NCBI GenBank assembly: GCA_011799875.1
Contig: CM022303.1
Span: 187,526,088-187,590,087 of the forward strand
DNA: 64,000 bases
Source: Thinopyrum elongatum
Taxonomy: Eukaryota > Streptophyta > Magnoliopsida > Poales > Poaceae
Reading direction: 5' to 3'
Part shown: positions 11,384 through 24,032 of the stretch, one piece after another
Numbering within the stretch: the stretch's first letter is position 1
Layout: each line of letters begins with the position of its first letter
The notes under the pieces: generated by a model
The model's input: the letters and a program-made list of their open reading frames with translations, nothing else
What the model was told of the DNA's origin: nothing
Database searches by the model: none
Position numbers and translations under genes: made by a program

Positions 11384-13027
11384 ATGATGACATCATCATC
11401 CATGGCGCCTAAGAAAAAGTCCGGCGCAACAGCCCATCCTTCCATCTCGAAGGCCCCCTCGCATGCAGCCACTGATCCCATGGGGACTACGGTGGTGTCG
11501 GGGGACGCAGACGCCGCAGGGAACGTGACCGGCGCAGGCGGCGCCGTCATCGTTCCCCCCACAGCTGAGGTGGGTGTAGGAGGCGCCGGAGGAGGACAGC
11601 ATCAACAGCACCCTAGCAGCCACACTCCACAAGATGCGGGAAGGGAGAACATCCAATCTCCGCCTCTCCACCTCACTGGAGAACGCAGCCGCAGCGATGG
11701 CGCCCGCTCTGGCGTGAATCGCGACCTCCTAGCTGCCCCTGCTGCGGGTGCAGCTACGAGGCACGTGCCTTCCCCAGGGCAAGGCAATCAAGATGAAGTG
11801 CCGAACGGGGTCATCAACCCCCAAGTGTGTCCTTCTCGTCGTCATGCCGCCCTCGCGACTGGCTCGTGACGACGAGAGCGCGACGCCGCCACTACCGGTA
11901 CCGTCAGGAGTCGGGCGATGTCGCGATCTGCGTCGTCGTCCATGCCAAGTACTGCTTCGAAAGCCATGGCGCGAGCCCAGCTCCTATTGAGATTCCCACC
12001 AGCGGCTGACCAAATGGATGAATGGAGAGCCACCATTCAAAGTTTGATTGGTTTCCCTGAGGCAGGGGGATCACAACGAGCGGGCTCGCCACGGCATCTG
12101 CAGGCAGCAACAGCGGCCCGAGCCGCTGGCCATGCTGAAGGGGCCAACCTTACGTTGCAGTCCCCCCCCCCACGACAGCCAGCGCAGGGGCCGCAGCCAG
12201 AGCCGCGTAACCAAGAACACGACAAGGTTTCGATGGCTTCATCTGATCCTCGAGCCCGCCGAGATCAGCGGCAGGTCCTAGAGGACAGACGGAGGGAAGA
12301 CACGCGCGTCACCATAGAACGGCGCCGCGAAACCCACTACCAGTCTGACAGGCGCAATGGCCCCGACGTCGACGAGCCTACGCCCGATGGAGACGGATAC
12401 CTGCCTTTCGAGGTTGGGTGTCCCGCCTTCACTTGCGAGCTGCGGCAAGTCTGTTGGCCATCTGCCCGTACATTCAAGCCAGAGATACCAGAAAAATATG
12501 ATGGAAGACTGAACCCGGCAGAGTTCTTGAGCATCTACACCATCATTGTTCAAGCCGCCGGAGGAAGAGATGAAAAGGTATTCGCCAACTACTTCCCTTT
12601 GGCGCTCAAGCCAAATGTGAGGTCGTGGCTGACGCACTTGCCGGAGAACTCCATCTCGACTTGGGCTGATTTGTGCCACGAGTTTGTTGGTGCCTTCACG
12701 GGCGGCCATCAAGAACCAGGGCGTCCAAGCGATTTGCAGCTCCTTCCACAAAAGGAAGGGGAGAGTTTGCGGAAGTACATGCAGAGGTTCAGCCGGGTGC
12801 ATAGGAACATTCCAGATATCCACCCGGCAGCTGTGATTGCCGCGTTCCAGTCCAATGTACGCAACCGCAGGATACGTTCCAAGATGAATGTCCGGTTGCC
12901 CAAGACTGTAAACGAGCTTTACACCTTGGTGGATAAGTGTGCCCATACGGAGGAGGGGAGGCGTCTCCCCGGAGAAGAGGATGGCGTCGATGTTGACTCA
13001 GAAGACGACGACGATGCCGCCAACTAG
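11384..13027 (+). pseudogene. Element B gag
   Basis: Gag in frame 2. A low-complexity Ala/Gly/Ser N-terminus is followed, at about 12470-12960, by a Retrotrans_gag-type domain (PF03732; blocks KYDGRLNPAEF, RSWLTHLPEN, LRKYMQRF). A TGA at 11867-11869 interrupts the N-terminal part. The acidic C-terminus ends at 13027, after which the frame changes. The zinc knuckle lies in the next ORF. Gag forms the cytoplasmic particle and packages RNA. Gag and pol here are in different frames, but whether that is original or caused by an indel near 13030 cannot be told. Confidence 0.88.
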
Positions 13028-13071
13028 AAGAAGAAGAACAAGAAACAAACAAGAAGCGCAAGGAGAAAGCA

Positions 13072-16000
13072 GTGCTGGCAGTCGAGGGGTCAGGCACCCC
13101 TAGTACCGACAAGAAGGCCAAGACCGAAGCCCCCGGCAAGGAGGTTGCTGCGTGCGCTGACTGCCGGGAGGTTGCAGCAGCCGAGAAGGCTGGGAAGGCT
13201 AACGGGCCGTACTGCAAGATCCATCAAACCAAAGGCCATGATCTCCAAGAATGTAACCAAGTTGAGCAACTCATCAAGAAGCAGAAGGCTGAGTACGAGA
13301 AGCGTGATAAGGAGAGAGACCAAGATGGCGTTGGCGGGAAGGGCCGAGGCGGCCGAGGAGGCCGCCCCGGCAAAGTCCCCCAACATCAGGGGAAACCTGC
13401 TAAAGGCCATGAGAAGAAGGAATGTGGTGACGACAGTGATGAAGGGGAAGAAGAGGAAACCAGCGAGCAAGAGTTTCAGAAAGCCACTGACGCCCTATGC
13501 ATTGACGGGGGCGCATCCTTGCACTCCTCTCACCGCCAGCTGAAACAATGGGCGTGTGAGGTCAATGCTATGGAGCCAGCGGCAGATTCCCAGAAACCAC
13601 TCAAATGGTCTCGCATGCCCATCATCTTTGACGAAGAGGATCACCCTGACCCCACCACTGTGGTAGGGTGCTTGCCATTGTTGGTATCACCAACGATCCG
13701 CAACCTCAAGGTCACAAAGATGTTGGTTGACGGTGGGGCCGGGTTGAACCTGATTTCCCCCAAGGTAATCAGCAAGCTGCAGATAACAGATGAAGAGCTC
13801 AAGGTTACCGGCACGTTTCAAGGAATCAATCCCGGCAGGAGTCGTCCAAAGGGGAAGATTACGCTGCCGGTAACATTTGGATGAGAACTGAACTACCGGA
13901 GTGAGAAGATTGTGTTCGATGTGGTCGAGCTTCCATTGCCATATAATGGGATACTTGGACGACCTGCCCTGGCAAAGTTCATGGCGGCATCCCACTATGC
14001 CTACAATACCCTGAAGATGCCAGGACCGATGGGCGCCATTTCTATCCCATCAGACAAGAAGGATGCAATTATATGCATGGACAAGATGTACCGGGATGCG
14101 GTCGCTGCCGAGGCCGCGGAAGCCGCAGTCCCTGCCAAGGAAAACAAACAAGGGAGAAAAGCTAGCAAGGATGCCGGCAAGGAATCCGGGAAGCGCGCCT
14201 CTCTAGAGTATGCTGCACCCGTCGATGATTTGCCGGAGAGTTCTACTAGCAAGAGATCCAAGGTTGCTGCACCCACTGTGAAGAAGGTCCCGGCAGGGCT
14301 GGTTGGTGCTGATGGTACATTCACTATTAGCTCCACCCTTGACGACAAATAGGAAAGCGCGCTCGTTTCCTTCCTGCGGGCGAATGTCGATGTGTTTGCT
14401 TGGCAACCATCTGACATCCTCGGTGTTCCCAGGGAGGTAATCGAGCACCACCTTGCTGTCTGCCCTCATACCCGGCCTGTCAAGCAGAAGGTCCGGAAGC
14501 AAGCCTTGGAGCGGCAGCAGTTCATTGCTGAAGAGATCAAGAAACTTGAGGTAGCTAGTTTGGTTAGAGGAGTCATGTCCAAGGAAGATGAGGAGAAGAT
14601 AGCGTTCATAACCCCATGTGGCACGTGCTGCATCATACGGATGCCCTTTGGGTTAAAGAGTGATGGGTCCACTTTTGCAAGAGCAGTACAAATGGGGTTT
14701 GAGTCCTAGTTGCACAGGAATATTGAAGCCTACATGGATGACATAGTAGTCAAGACCAAGGATAGATCAACACTCATTCAGGACTTGGAAGAAACCTTTG
14801 CAAACCTACGCAAGATCAACTTGAAGCTGAACCTAGAGAAGTGTGTGTTTGGCATTCCCTCCGGCAAGCTACTTGGCTTCTTTGTGTCTCACCGGGGGAT
14901 AGAGGCCAACCCCGACAAGATCAGGGCAATCAAACAGATTCAAGCACCCAAGTCAGTCAAGGACGTGAGGCGTTTAACTGGATGTGTTGCCGCGCTGAGT
15001 AGGTTCATTTCCAAGTCCGCCGAGCGCGCCCTTCCATTCTTCAAAATCTTGAAGAAGGCAGGGCCCGTGAAGTGGACCCCGGAGGCGGAAGAAGCGCTGC
15101 AGGACTTAAAAACCTACCTTTCCTCTGTTCCCACCCTCGTCGCTACTAAACCACAAGAGCCGTTGCTGCTGTATTTGGCGGCAACCAATCAAGTGGTTAG
15201 TGCAGCACTGGTGGCACAACGGGAAGTGGAAGAAGGAGCAGCTGTAGCTACTGTCCTCCCCAGAGAAGGAAGTGAACCAGTCCCGACAAGGCTGAGCACA
15301 AATCAAGAGAAGGAAGAGCAGAGAAGCAAAGGGAACCCCAAGATTGCAGCAAGGAATAAGGTGGTGCAGCGGCCAGTTTACTTTGTTAGCTCCCTGTTGC
15401 AGGGGGATAGGTCAAGGTACTCTGGCATGCAAAAGTTAATCTTTGGCCTCGTCATGGCCTCAAGGAAACTGCGCCACTACTTCCAAGCCCACGAGATCAC
15501 AGTTATCACCCGATTCCCTTTGCAACGCATACTAAGGAACCCGGAGGCCACTGGTAGAATAGTGGAATGGGCTTTGGAGCTATCAATCTTTGGTTTGAAG
15601 TTTGAGAGCACGTCAACCATTCAGAGCAGAGCACTGGTGGAGTTTATTGCGGAGTGGACACCTACCCCAGACGAAGAGGCACTGGAAACAGTTATCCACG
15701 GCAAGGAAGTGCCCCAAGAATGGATCATGTACTTTGATGGTGCCTTCTCACTTCAAGGTGCAGGAGCTGGCATGCTCCTCATCGCACCCACTGGAGAGCG
15801 CCTCAAGTATGTGGTCCAGATGCATTTCCCCCGGGAGAAGGCTACCAACAACACTGCGGAATATGAAGGACTCCTTGCCGGGCTCAGAATCGCGACAGAG
15901 TTGGGGATAAAGAAGTTAATCATTCGAGGAGACTAACAGCTCATGGTGAGGCTAGTGAACAAGGATTATCAGAGTCCATTGATGGAGGCATATGTGGAGG

Positions 16001-17613
16001 AAGTGAGAAAGCTGGAGGAGCACTTTGATGGATTGCAAACAAAGCACGTGCCACGTGCGGAAAATAGCATTGTTGATCATCTGTCAAAGTGCGCTGCGCA
16101 AAAGCTTCATGTGGAACCAGGGACTTTTGTTCTCCACCTGACTCAGCCCTCCGTATCCCCGGCAACAATGGCCAGAAAGAGGAGGAAACTGGACTCCGGC
16201 AAGCCTCTCCCGGTAGAGCTTCCCGAATCTCTCGGCAAAGAGGTTGGCGGAAACAACTCCACTTCGTTTGGTGAGCAGCACCCTCCCGCCGAACTACCAG
16301 TCCTTGCGGTTGAGGCATGCGCTCCCACGAACGAGGAGGTACCGCTGGACCTTGTTGTCGAGCCTCAGGCTGCAACTTGGGCATGGCACATACTCCATTA
16401 CCTCCAAATAGAAGAACTTCCCGAAGAGCAAGAAGAAGCTGAAAGAGTAACCCGGAGGGCTAGTATGTATCAGTTCGTCGATGACACACTATATAGAAGG
16501 AGGCCCAACGGTGTGAAATTGAAGTGCATTTGCCGGAAAGAGGGGAAGGAACTGTTGGCAGAAATACACAGAGGCATGTGCGGCTACCATATTGGATCAA
16601 GAGCCTTTGTTGGAAAAGCTTTTCGGCAAGGTTTCTACTGGCCCACGGCCCTCCAAGATGCGACTGAGCTAGTCACCAGATGTGAAGCCTGCCAGTTCCA
16701 CTCCAAGAATATCCATCAGCATGCTCAAGCTCTCCAGACGATTCCTTTGTCATGGCCATTTTTGGTCTAGGGGCTCGACATCTTGGGCCCCTTCCCCCGT
16801 GCTACCGGGGGCTTTGAATTCTTGTATGTTGCCATCGACAAGTTTACAAAGTGGCCGGAAGTGGAGCCCGTGAGGAAGGTAACCGCACAATTGGCTATCA
16901 AGTTCTTGAAAGGATTGGTGTGCCGCTTCGGGATACCCGCCAGAGTCATCACTGACAACGGCACCCAATTCACAAGCCGCGCCTTCATGCAATACGTTCA
17001 AACCCTCGGAAGCAAAGTTTCATTTGCCTCTGTTACCCATCCCAGAAGCAATGGACAAGCTGAGAGGGCGAACGCTAAAGTGCTGCAAGGACTCAAGACA
17101 AGAACATTTGATAGGCCGCGAAAGTGCGGCGGGCGATGGATTGATGAACTGCCGGTGGTTCTTTGGTCCCTCCGTACGACACCAAATCGAGATACCGGCT
17201 AGACTCCCTTCTCCCTAGTCTATGGGGCAGAAGCAGTGATCCCCACGGAACTCATAAACGGTTCACCTCGAGTATTTGCCTACGATGAAGTAGAGCAAGA
17301 GCAGCACCGGCATGGCGATGTCGTGCTCCTTGAGGAGAACTGTCTCCGGGCTGCTACGCGTGTTGCACGCTATCAGCAAGCCCTGCGTCGCTACCACAGC
17401 CACAGGGTTCATGCCCGGAGCCTTGAGCAAGGCGACCTTGTCCTTAGGTGCGTTCAATCCGCCAAGGGTGCAAACAAGTTGACGCTGAAGTAGGAAGGCC
17501 CTTACTGGATAGTACGAGTCTCCAGACCCGGCGCAGTCCATCTGGAGACCGAAGATGACATTCAATTGCAAAACTCATGGAACATTGAGCATCTTCGTAA
17601 GTTCTACCCGTAA
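13072..17613 (+). pseudogene. Element B protease and pol, RT partly deleted
   Basis: One frame throughout. Order: zinc knuckle C-X2-H-X4-H-X4-C (about 13212), aspartic protease core VDGGAGLNL (13727), RT, RNase H, archaeal-type RNase H (15720-16100), integrase (zinc region about 16560-16710; core D, D, E blocks LDILGPF, TDNGTQF, QAERAN), ending HLRKFYP and TAA at 17611. RT keeps YMDD (14741) but about 65 residues are missing near 14570-14590, including the block with the first catalytic Asp. Element C retains that block. In-frame stops: 13882, 14350, 14707, 15934, 16768, 17201, 17491. It is dead as an enzyme source. Confidence 0.93.
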
Positions 17614-18751
17614 GGCGCGGCTGTCGGGCCCTGCCCAGCAGCCACCCTTTTGTACAAGCCTTGCCGATGCTGCATGTAACCCTTTGTACAAAGCTAGGCG
17701 CAGACCCTGAGCAGCAGATAAATAAACGAAGCGTTGGGGGCCCCAAAAACTTGCATGCATGCATAGCATAACATGAGCATGGCATGATCATGTAGATAAG
17801 GTCACATGTAGCTTTGTTTTCCTCTGCACTAAACTGCAGGGCTCTTGCCGCGGACTCAGTCCCGAAAAGAAGAAACGGAAACAAGCCTACATATCTGTCC
17901 CCGACAAGCCAAACAGATAAGTTTCTTCTTATCCATACATGTTCTGTAAGGAGCAGACTTGTGCATAAAGAAACCCCATCGCCTTCGAAGCATGGGTGCT
18001 CCCATCCTTTGACTCAAATGTTGCTTCGGTCAAGGTGGTTGTAGTGGCCTTTGACGGAGAGGGTTCGATGGGGGGCTGGTCCCTTTTCCTAGTTTTGAGC
18101 TCGGCAGGCCAAGCCCGCGGCAACAAACGGAAGGTACCAGCAGGATAGCTTGCCGTGGAAACTTGTTTACTCAAATGTATAGAGGTGTTCCACCTCTGCA
18201 TGGACATAATACATGCACAAGTACCCGACAAGGCTTGTCTTTTTCATTAATATGCGGATAAACAAATATGAATCTTACAGAGCACAAATATGGATAAAGA
18301 AGATTATATATTTAAGACTAAAGTTTGGCAAGTGCCTGCATATTTTAGGCTAAAAAAAGATAAATGCCCCGTAACCCCTTTCTTGTCCCTCTCCTCCTAG
18401 GAACTACAGAGGAAGGCGAAGAGGGCAAGAGGAGTGCCTGGGCAGAAGCCCAGCCTGACCTCATTAGGACCCGTAAGACGAAGCCTGACAAGATTGAGAG
18501 GGCGCGGGCGAAGGTGATGGATGGGGGGAGCGACTAGGCGACGCCCTGGTCACCGCCACCAGGGCCAATAGGACGCGGCAGGGCGAATGAAGCCGGAGCC
18601 ACGAGGAAGCCTGCCGGGGTCTAGCTGGAAGACTGCTGGAGGAGGCGAGGGTACCACCCGCACCCAACACCCCGACAAATCGCCTTGCCAAGGAGGAGAT
18701 GCAGGTGCAAATGGCGGGGCCGCCGGCTGACGGTGACGGTGCGGCTGGTGT
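17614..18751. other. Element B spacer after pol
   Basis: The first ~120 bases match the post-pol spacer of element A (GGCGCGG, TTTGTACAA, CAGACCCTGAGCA). The rest has no supported ORF. It includes the 3' side of the antisense B3 gene. Confidence 0.55.
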
Positions 18752-19411
18752 TCAGCCGGAGTCTGAGCCGTCGTCCTCCCCACCTGCTCCGTCGTCATCG
18801 CCGTCACTATCCTCCTCGTCACTATCGCTCGAGGAGGAGCTTTCGTCATTAGTCGAGCTCTCCGCGCAGCACCCTAAGCGAGCACCCGAGCGTCCGAAAA
18901 CTTAGGCGGAGAGCAGGGTGGCGTCCATTAACTTGAAATGGAGGACGTGCCCGTCCGCCAAGCTATGGGCGCGAGCAAAAGTCTTCCAGCCATGACGGAG
19001 AAGCATGACATGAGGAGCCGGGAACTCCACGTCCGCCCGCATGCTGCCGTTACAGTAGCCCCTCATGTGCAGCCTCAACCCCGGTGGCTGCTCGATCTCC
19101 ATCACCCTTGCAAATAGAGTAGGAAGCCTTAGACAGCTGCGCGGCGGCCCTCGCAGCTTGACGATGAACTCCGGCAGCTGGTTCCCGACTTGGCCTTCAT
19201 TGGGGTCCTGAACAGCCGGGGGAGGTGCGATTAGAGCACCGTCTCGTCCTCCTCGACCCTGAGCGCCGCGGCGATCATGCCCTCGTCCTCTCATGCCTCC
19301 CCTCACGACGGGTTCTGCTCCCGTGTCCCCAACAGGAGGAGGGAGGCGCTGTCGTGCAGAAGCCCTCGTCGCCGCTACTGGAGTGCCACTATGACCTCCC
19401 CCCCTCACCAT
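18752..19411 (-). pseudogene. Element B antisense gene encoding a B3 DNA-binding domain
   Basis: Minus-strand ORF of about 219 codons, starting MVRGGGHSG at 19411. An upstream ATG at 19492 is in frame but lies at or before the likely transcription start. A B3 fold is recognisable (LPEFIVKL, LRLPTLFARVM, HGWKTFARAHSLADGHVLHF). It is followed by VFGRSGARLGCC and an Asp/Ser/Glu-rich tail, as in plant REM-type B3 proteins. B3 domains bind DNA in the nucleus. A TAA at 18903-18905 sits just after the domain core, where a Lys is usual (from memory). The gene occupies the slot taken by the Transposase_28-like gene in element A. It may be a captured host gene or a long-standing element gene. Confidence 0.82.
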
Positions 19412-19827
19412 GATGGAAAAGCAATGCCAGAAGGAAGGAGGAAGAGATAGGTGTGAGCCAGCACCTCGCCCATGTTCCCTTTTTATAGGCAAACGGGGCC
19501 GGGGGCTGGCTCCTCACCAAGGGGCCAACCGCCCCGCTCTGCCAATCCGACTCCTCCGCACCACCAACGGCTCATGGAATCAAGGCCGGCCCTATGCGCC
19601 AATCCGTGGCGCCTGGCTTTCTGCCATGGCACACATTTCCGCGCTCCCCGCGTCCACCACCAACCCTGTGCAATGCATGCAGCATACGTGGCGGAAACTC
19701 CAGAAGCGGAGAAGCTAGTGGAATGGCAGTTACCACTCCGTGAACGTGGGACATGGGTAGCCATGGATCATGGCTTAAAACTCCCCCATAACGTCTTGCA
19801 CGATGCACGGAAAAATCGGGAACTGAC
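19412..19827. other. Antisense promoter region of element B
   Basis: Leader and upstream region of the B3 gene, up to the solo LTR. Apart from the TATA box no other element is assigned. The last five bases, CTGAC, form an imperfect TSD with CTGAT at 23897. Confidence 0.5.
19478..19488 (-). promoter_or_regulatory. TATA box of the antisense B3 gene
   Basis: The minus strand reads CTATAAAAAGG about 70 bases upstream of the ATG at 19411, a normal plant promoter spacing. The same arrangement is seen for the antisense gene of element A. Confidence 0.6.
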
Positions 19828-22800
19828 TGTGATGCCCCCGATTCGACCGTACACTAATCATACACGCAAATGTGTATGATCAAGATCAGGGACTCACGGG
19901 AAGATATCACAACACAACTCTAGACACAAATTGAAATAATACAAGCTTCATATTACAAGCCAGGGGCCTCGAGGGCTCGAATACAAAATCTCGATACGCA
20001 AGAGTCAGCGGAAGCAACAATATCTGAGTACCGACATAAGTTAAACAAGACTAACTTAAGAAGGCAAACACAAAAGCAACAACGATCAAAGAGGCAAGGC
20101 CTCCTGCCTGGGACCTCCTAACTACTCCTGGTCATTGGTGGTCTCCACGTAGTAGTAGGCACCCTCGAGGTAGTAGTAGTAGTCATCGGGGGTGGCATCT
20201 GGCTCCTGGGATCCACCAACTGGTTGCAACAACCGAAAAGAAGAAAGAACGGGGAAAATGGGTAGCAAAGCAACCGTGAGTACTCATCCAAAGTACTCGC
20301 AAGCATCAGATCTATACTAAGTATGCATTGGTATCAAAGGAATGTATGTATCTGTGGACTGAACTGCAGAATGCCAGAATAGAGGGGAAGGCCTAGCCTA
20401 TCGAAGACTAGCATCTTTAAGCAGCTCCAAGCATCTTGCAGCATGTAGAAGAGTAAAGAATAGCATTTTAACATTTAACAAGCATGTTGTAGCATTAAAG
20501 CCCAGAGATCCTTCCTCGACTCCCTGCGAGAAAGCAATCCTGGAGCCACATATCCATCACATGTCTCAAGTAACCAGTTCTAGTTGTAATAGATCAGGAT
20601 ACAAGTCTGAACGTCCATTACCGTGGACACGGTATTTGAATAGATAACTTCCCTATAGGGGTGCACCACGTTACCCAACACGCTTGATTACTCTGGCCGG
20701 ACACACTTTTCGGAGTCAATGCCCAGCCTCGGAAGATCAACACGTCGCAGCCCTACCTAGGCTCAGCAGAAAGGTCCCCGCCGGTCTACATCCTAAGCAC
20801 TCCGGGGTCTTGGGCCCATCGCCCGTTGCACTCCGGGTCGTTGCGCGCAGGGTGAATACCTGCACCACCGCGGATGGTCGACGCGGTCCGACCGTGCCGC
20901 AATGCTGAATTGGACGTCTGACAAAGCTTCGGCTAATACTGCGACGCCGAGGCCCATAACTATTCCCGCGTGGTGGTTAGTGCGTAAAGGCCAAAGGCTA
21001 AATCAGAACAAATACCCAAACCTTTAGTGTATTAGGAGCTCACGAAGACGAGCAGAGACTCATGATCGCTGTGACCCCGTCGCCCCGTCTCGTGGACTTA
21101 CGGCAAGGGCCCAGAATGCCCGGCCGTGCCATGTAATTATCTCGCGGGTGCTCTCCGGGCCCGCCCGACTTTCACATCAACTCGCGGGTACCCCTCAGGG
21201 CCGACCCGACTTTAACAAAGGTCTCAAGTAAAGCCAAGGTAACCGTGTGTCCAAAACATCAAGGGGGGAAAACCCGAGGAATCACCCTCGAGGGATTCCC
21301 ACTCGATGTAACCATCAAGGTGAACATATGAGGAATCACCCTCGAGGTTCACATTTGAGGTGTTGCATGACAGAGCCGTATCGGGAATGGTGAAGGAGGA
21401 ATCACCCTCGTTGACCATGACCGAATAGCTACACTACAGAATTATCATCAGGAGTGCGTTAGGAGGTATCACCCTCGGCACTCGATAGTAGCTCTGTAGA
21501 GTCGAGCAACAAAGGGGCATGATGTGATGTGAGGTGTCGGGCTCTGGTCGTCGATCACGTTGATCAAGTCATCGATGATGAAGCAGAGGCAACAGGGACA
21601 AGGTGGGGGTCACTGATGGATCACTAACCAACCTATACTAAGCAGTTTAGGATAAGCAGGTAAGGTACAATAGCAGGTTACAAAAGCAGGCTATGCATCA
21701 GAATAGGAGCAATCAATAACAGTAGCAAAATCTAATGCAAGCATGAGAGAGAATGGAATGGGCGATATCGGAGTGATCAAGGGGGGTTTGCTTGCCTGGA
21801 AGCTCTGCTGAAAACAGAAGAAGAGTCGTCAATGACGGAGTCAATCACCGGGGCATCAGCAGCGGTCTCGGGGTCTACCGGAGATAAGAGGGGGAAGAAA
21901 TAGTAAATACAAGCAAACAGATGCATGACATGACGATACATGGTGCTAGGGGTGACCTATCGTAGTGCTACACGACACCGGCGAAGGGGGATAACATCCG
22001 GGAAAGTTTTCCTGAAGTTTGGCATTTTCGGACTGACGAACCGGAGGGGGAAGGTTGCATGTTCACTATGCTAGGGATGTGTGGCGGACGAACGGACCGC
22101 GTATTCGGATTCGTCTCGTCATTCTGAGCAACTTTCATGTATAAAACTTTTTCATCCGAGCTATGGATTATTTTCTATTAATTTTCAAAGGTTTAAACAA
22201 TTTTCTAAAATTATTAATAATTCTAAAATGGAGTTATTGCATCAGCATGACATCATCATGATGTCAGCAGTCAACTGGGTTGACCAGGGTCAACCCTGAC
22301 GTGTGGGGCCGTTACACATTTTAACTAAACAGGTTAAATTATACTAATATGCAATTAGGTTCATTAAACATAATTAATTAGGGTTAATTAACAGGATTAA
22401 TTAAGTTAATTCATTAATTAATTTAATTATTAAAAAAAAGCTTTTTACATTTGTTTTCGTTTCCTTTTAACAGGGGGGCTGGGCCCCTCCTGTAAGTGGC
22501 CCAGGGCCAAGCCCTGTCGCTGGACACCCAGGGGCAGTACAGGGGGCACCGGTGACCGAAACAAACCACGGCAGCAGGGCGCGGTGGTGGGGCGGCAGCT
22601 CGGCGGGGCGTCGGAGGCCCAGGGTGACTGCCGGCGAGCGGTGCTAGATGGCTGCAGCGTCCACGCGGGGATGAGGCGAGGCAGGGCGATGGCGCGGGCG
22701 GACGACAACGGCTAGCGGGCGAGGTCCGCGGGCAGTGGCGAGCCGGGGCACGCACGCTCACCGGCGAGCGGCGATGGGAGTAGCAGCTGCGGGGCTGGGG

Positions 22801-23896
22801 GCGTCGGAGCAGCAGCAGCGCTGCGGGGCAGCACGGCGGAGCGGGCGGCGACCTACGGCGGGGAGCGCGAACGGTCACGGCAGTAGCCGTGGCGAGGCGG
22901 GCGCACGAGCGGACACCAGGGAGGCACAGTAGCAGCAGCCACAGCTGGCCGAGGCGGGTAGAGAGCAGCGAGGCAGCAGCAGGGGACGGCGTCAGCGAGG
23001 CAGCAGCACGGGACGGCGTGAGCGGTCGGGCGATGAGCGCGAACGCGCGCTGGGGCGCGGCAACCGTGGGTCGGGCGCGGGGTCAGAGAGGAGGGAAGAG
23101 GAGGCCGGGGGCGTGGCTTGATGGTGGCCGGCGGGGAGGAGTTGGGGACGAGGACGACGCAGTCCGGCGGGAAGGCGGCACCGGCGAGGTGGCGGGCAAC
23201 CCGACGAACGGCAGCGAGGGGCGTCGTGGTCCAGCCCCGATCCAGATCTGGGGGGCGAGAGGAAGAGGTGGATCGGGGAAGTGGGGAGAGTGGGGATCGG
23301 GCCTAGGGTTTGCGGGTGGTGGGGGGGTTATGCGGGGAGAGGTGGGCCGGCCGGGGTGGGCTGGCCGACTGGGCTGGCCAGTTGGCTAGCTGGGCCGGGG
23401 CCTAGTGGGGGAAAAAGGGGGGCTCTCTCCTTTTCCTTTTATTTTCTGATTTCCCTTTTATTTTACTGTTTTCTTTTAACATCCTCCATTTTCATCTAAA
23501 TAAGCCACGAAATGACTTTGCAAAAATGTGAAGGTGGACAGAACAAATACTAGGAAATATTGAGCGCTGCCACAAAAAGTTTGGGAGGCTTTTGAAATGT
23601 TTTGAATTTTTCATAAATTAGAAAAGCATTATATTTATTGCCTTGGTCACTGTTTTATTAGTTTAGGGCATTAAAAGCACACTATGAAATATAGGTTTCC
23701 ACATGACAAATAACCAGAGATTATTTGCCATAGTTTGAACATTTTAGTTTTTATGTTCGAAAACTTTTATTGTTTGACTTGATTTTGAATTTTGAATTTG
23801 AACGGGATTGAACCATCGCGGGATTAACAACAGTAAACATGGTGACGTGGCATCATTAGTAGAGAGTTACTGTAGCTTAAGTATCCGGGCGTTACA
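19828..23896 (-). mobile_element. Solo LTR of a large-LTR retroelement
   Basis: 4069 bases with retroviral-type ends. Reading -, it begins TGTAACGCCCGG and ends GGGGGCATCACA. It is flanked by CTGAC and CTGAT (4 of 5 bases agree). No PBS, polypurine tract or second LTR is present, so this is most simply a solo LTR left by LTR-LTR recombination. Several segments resemble the 4-kb LTRs at 49884 and 56610 (GTACTCGCAAG, the ACCGTGGAC region, the TGTAAC start), in the same orientation, so it belongs to a related family. A GC-rich block (22540-23400) gives proline-rich ORFs I do not believe. Confidence 0.85.
21276..21477. repeat. Four spaced copies of GAGGAATCACCCTCG
   Basis: Copies at 21276, 21330, 21396 and 21463 (the last reads GAGGTATCACCCTCG), spaced 54, 66 and 67 bases, inside the solo LTR. 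Each unit has partly palindromic ends (CGAGG/CCTCG). On the minus strand a 64-codon ORF (21418-21224) shows three EGDSS motifs from these repeats, but it is too short to call a gene. Confidence 0.7.
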
Positions 23897-24032
23897 CTGA
23901 TGCAAGCACGGGTTAATGAAGAAGCAAATAAAATATCAAGGGATGAACTACCACAATCCCTCTGCCTGTGTACCTGGTAGGGCATACCCCGACAATGCTC
24001 GGCAGCGCGTTCGGGCCAGGTTCGGGGGCTCC
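23897..24032 (+). other. Element B 3' end before the LTR, with polypurine-type primer
   Basis: Remainder of the element B interior after the solo LTR. It ends GGTTCGGGGGCTCC directly before TGTCGGTG, the same primer form as in elements A and D. Confidence 0.65.

Noticed and set aside
18464..18691. Minus ORF downstream of the B3 gene as a continuation
   Set aside because: The B3 frame already ends at 18752; this ORF is Ser/Pro-rich with no clear link and no splice evidence.
21276..21477. CRISPR-like spaced repeats
   Set aside because: Plant nuclear context, only four short imperfect repeats, no cas genes; they belong to an LTR.
22423..23389. Pro/Arg- and Gly/Arg-rich ORFs in the solo LTR
   Set aside because: GC-rich low-complexity DNA gives open frames on both strands; no domain and no start context.
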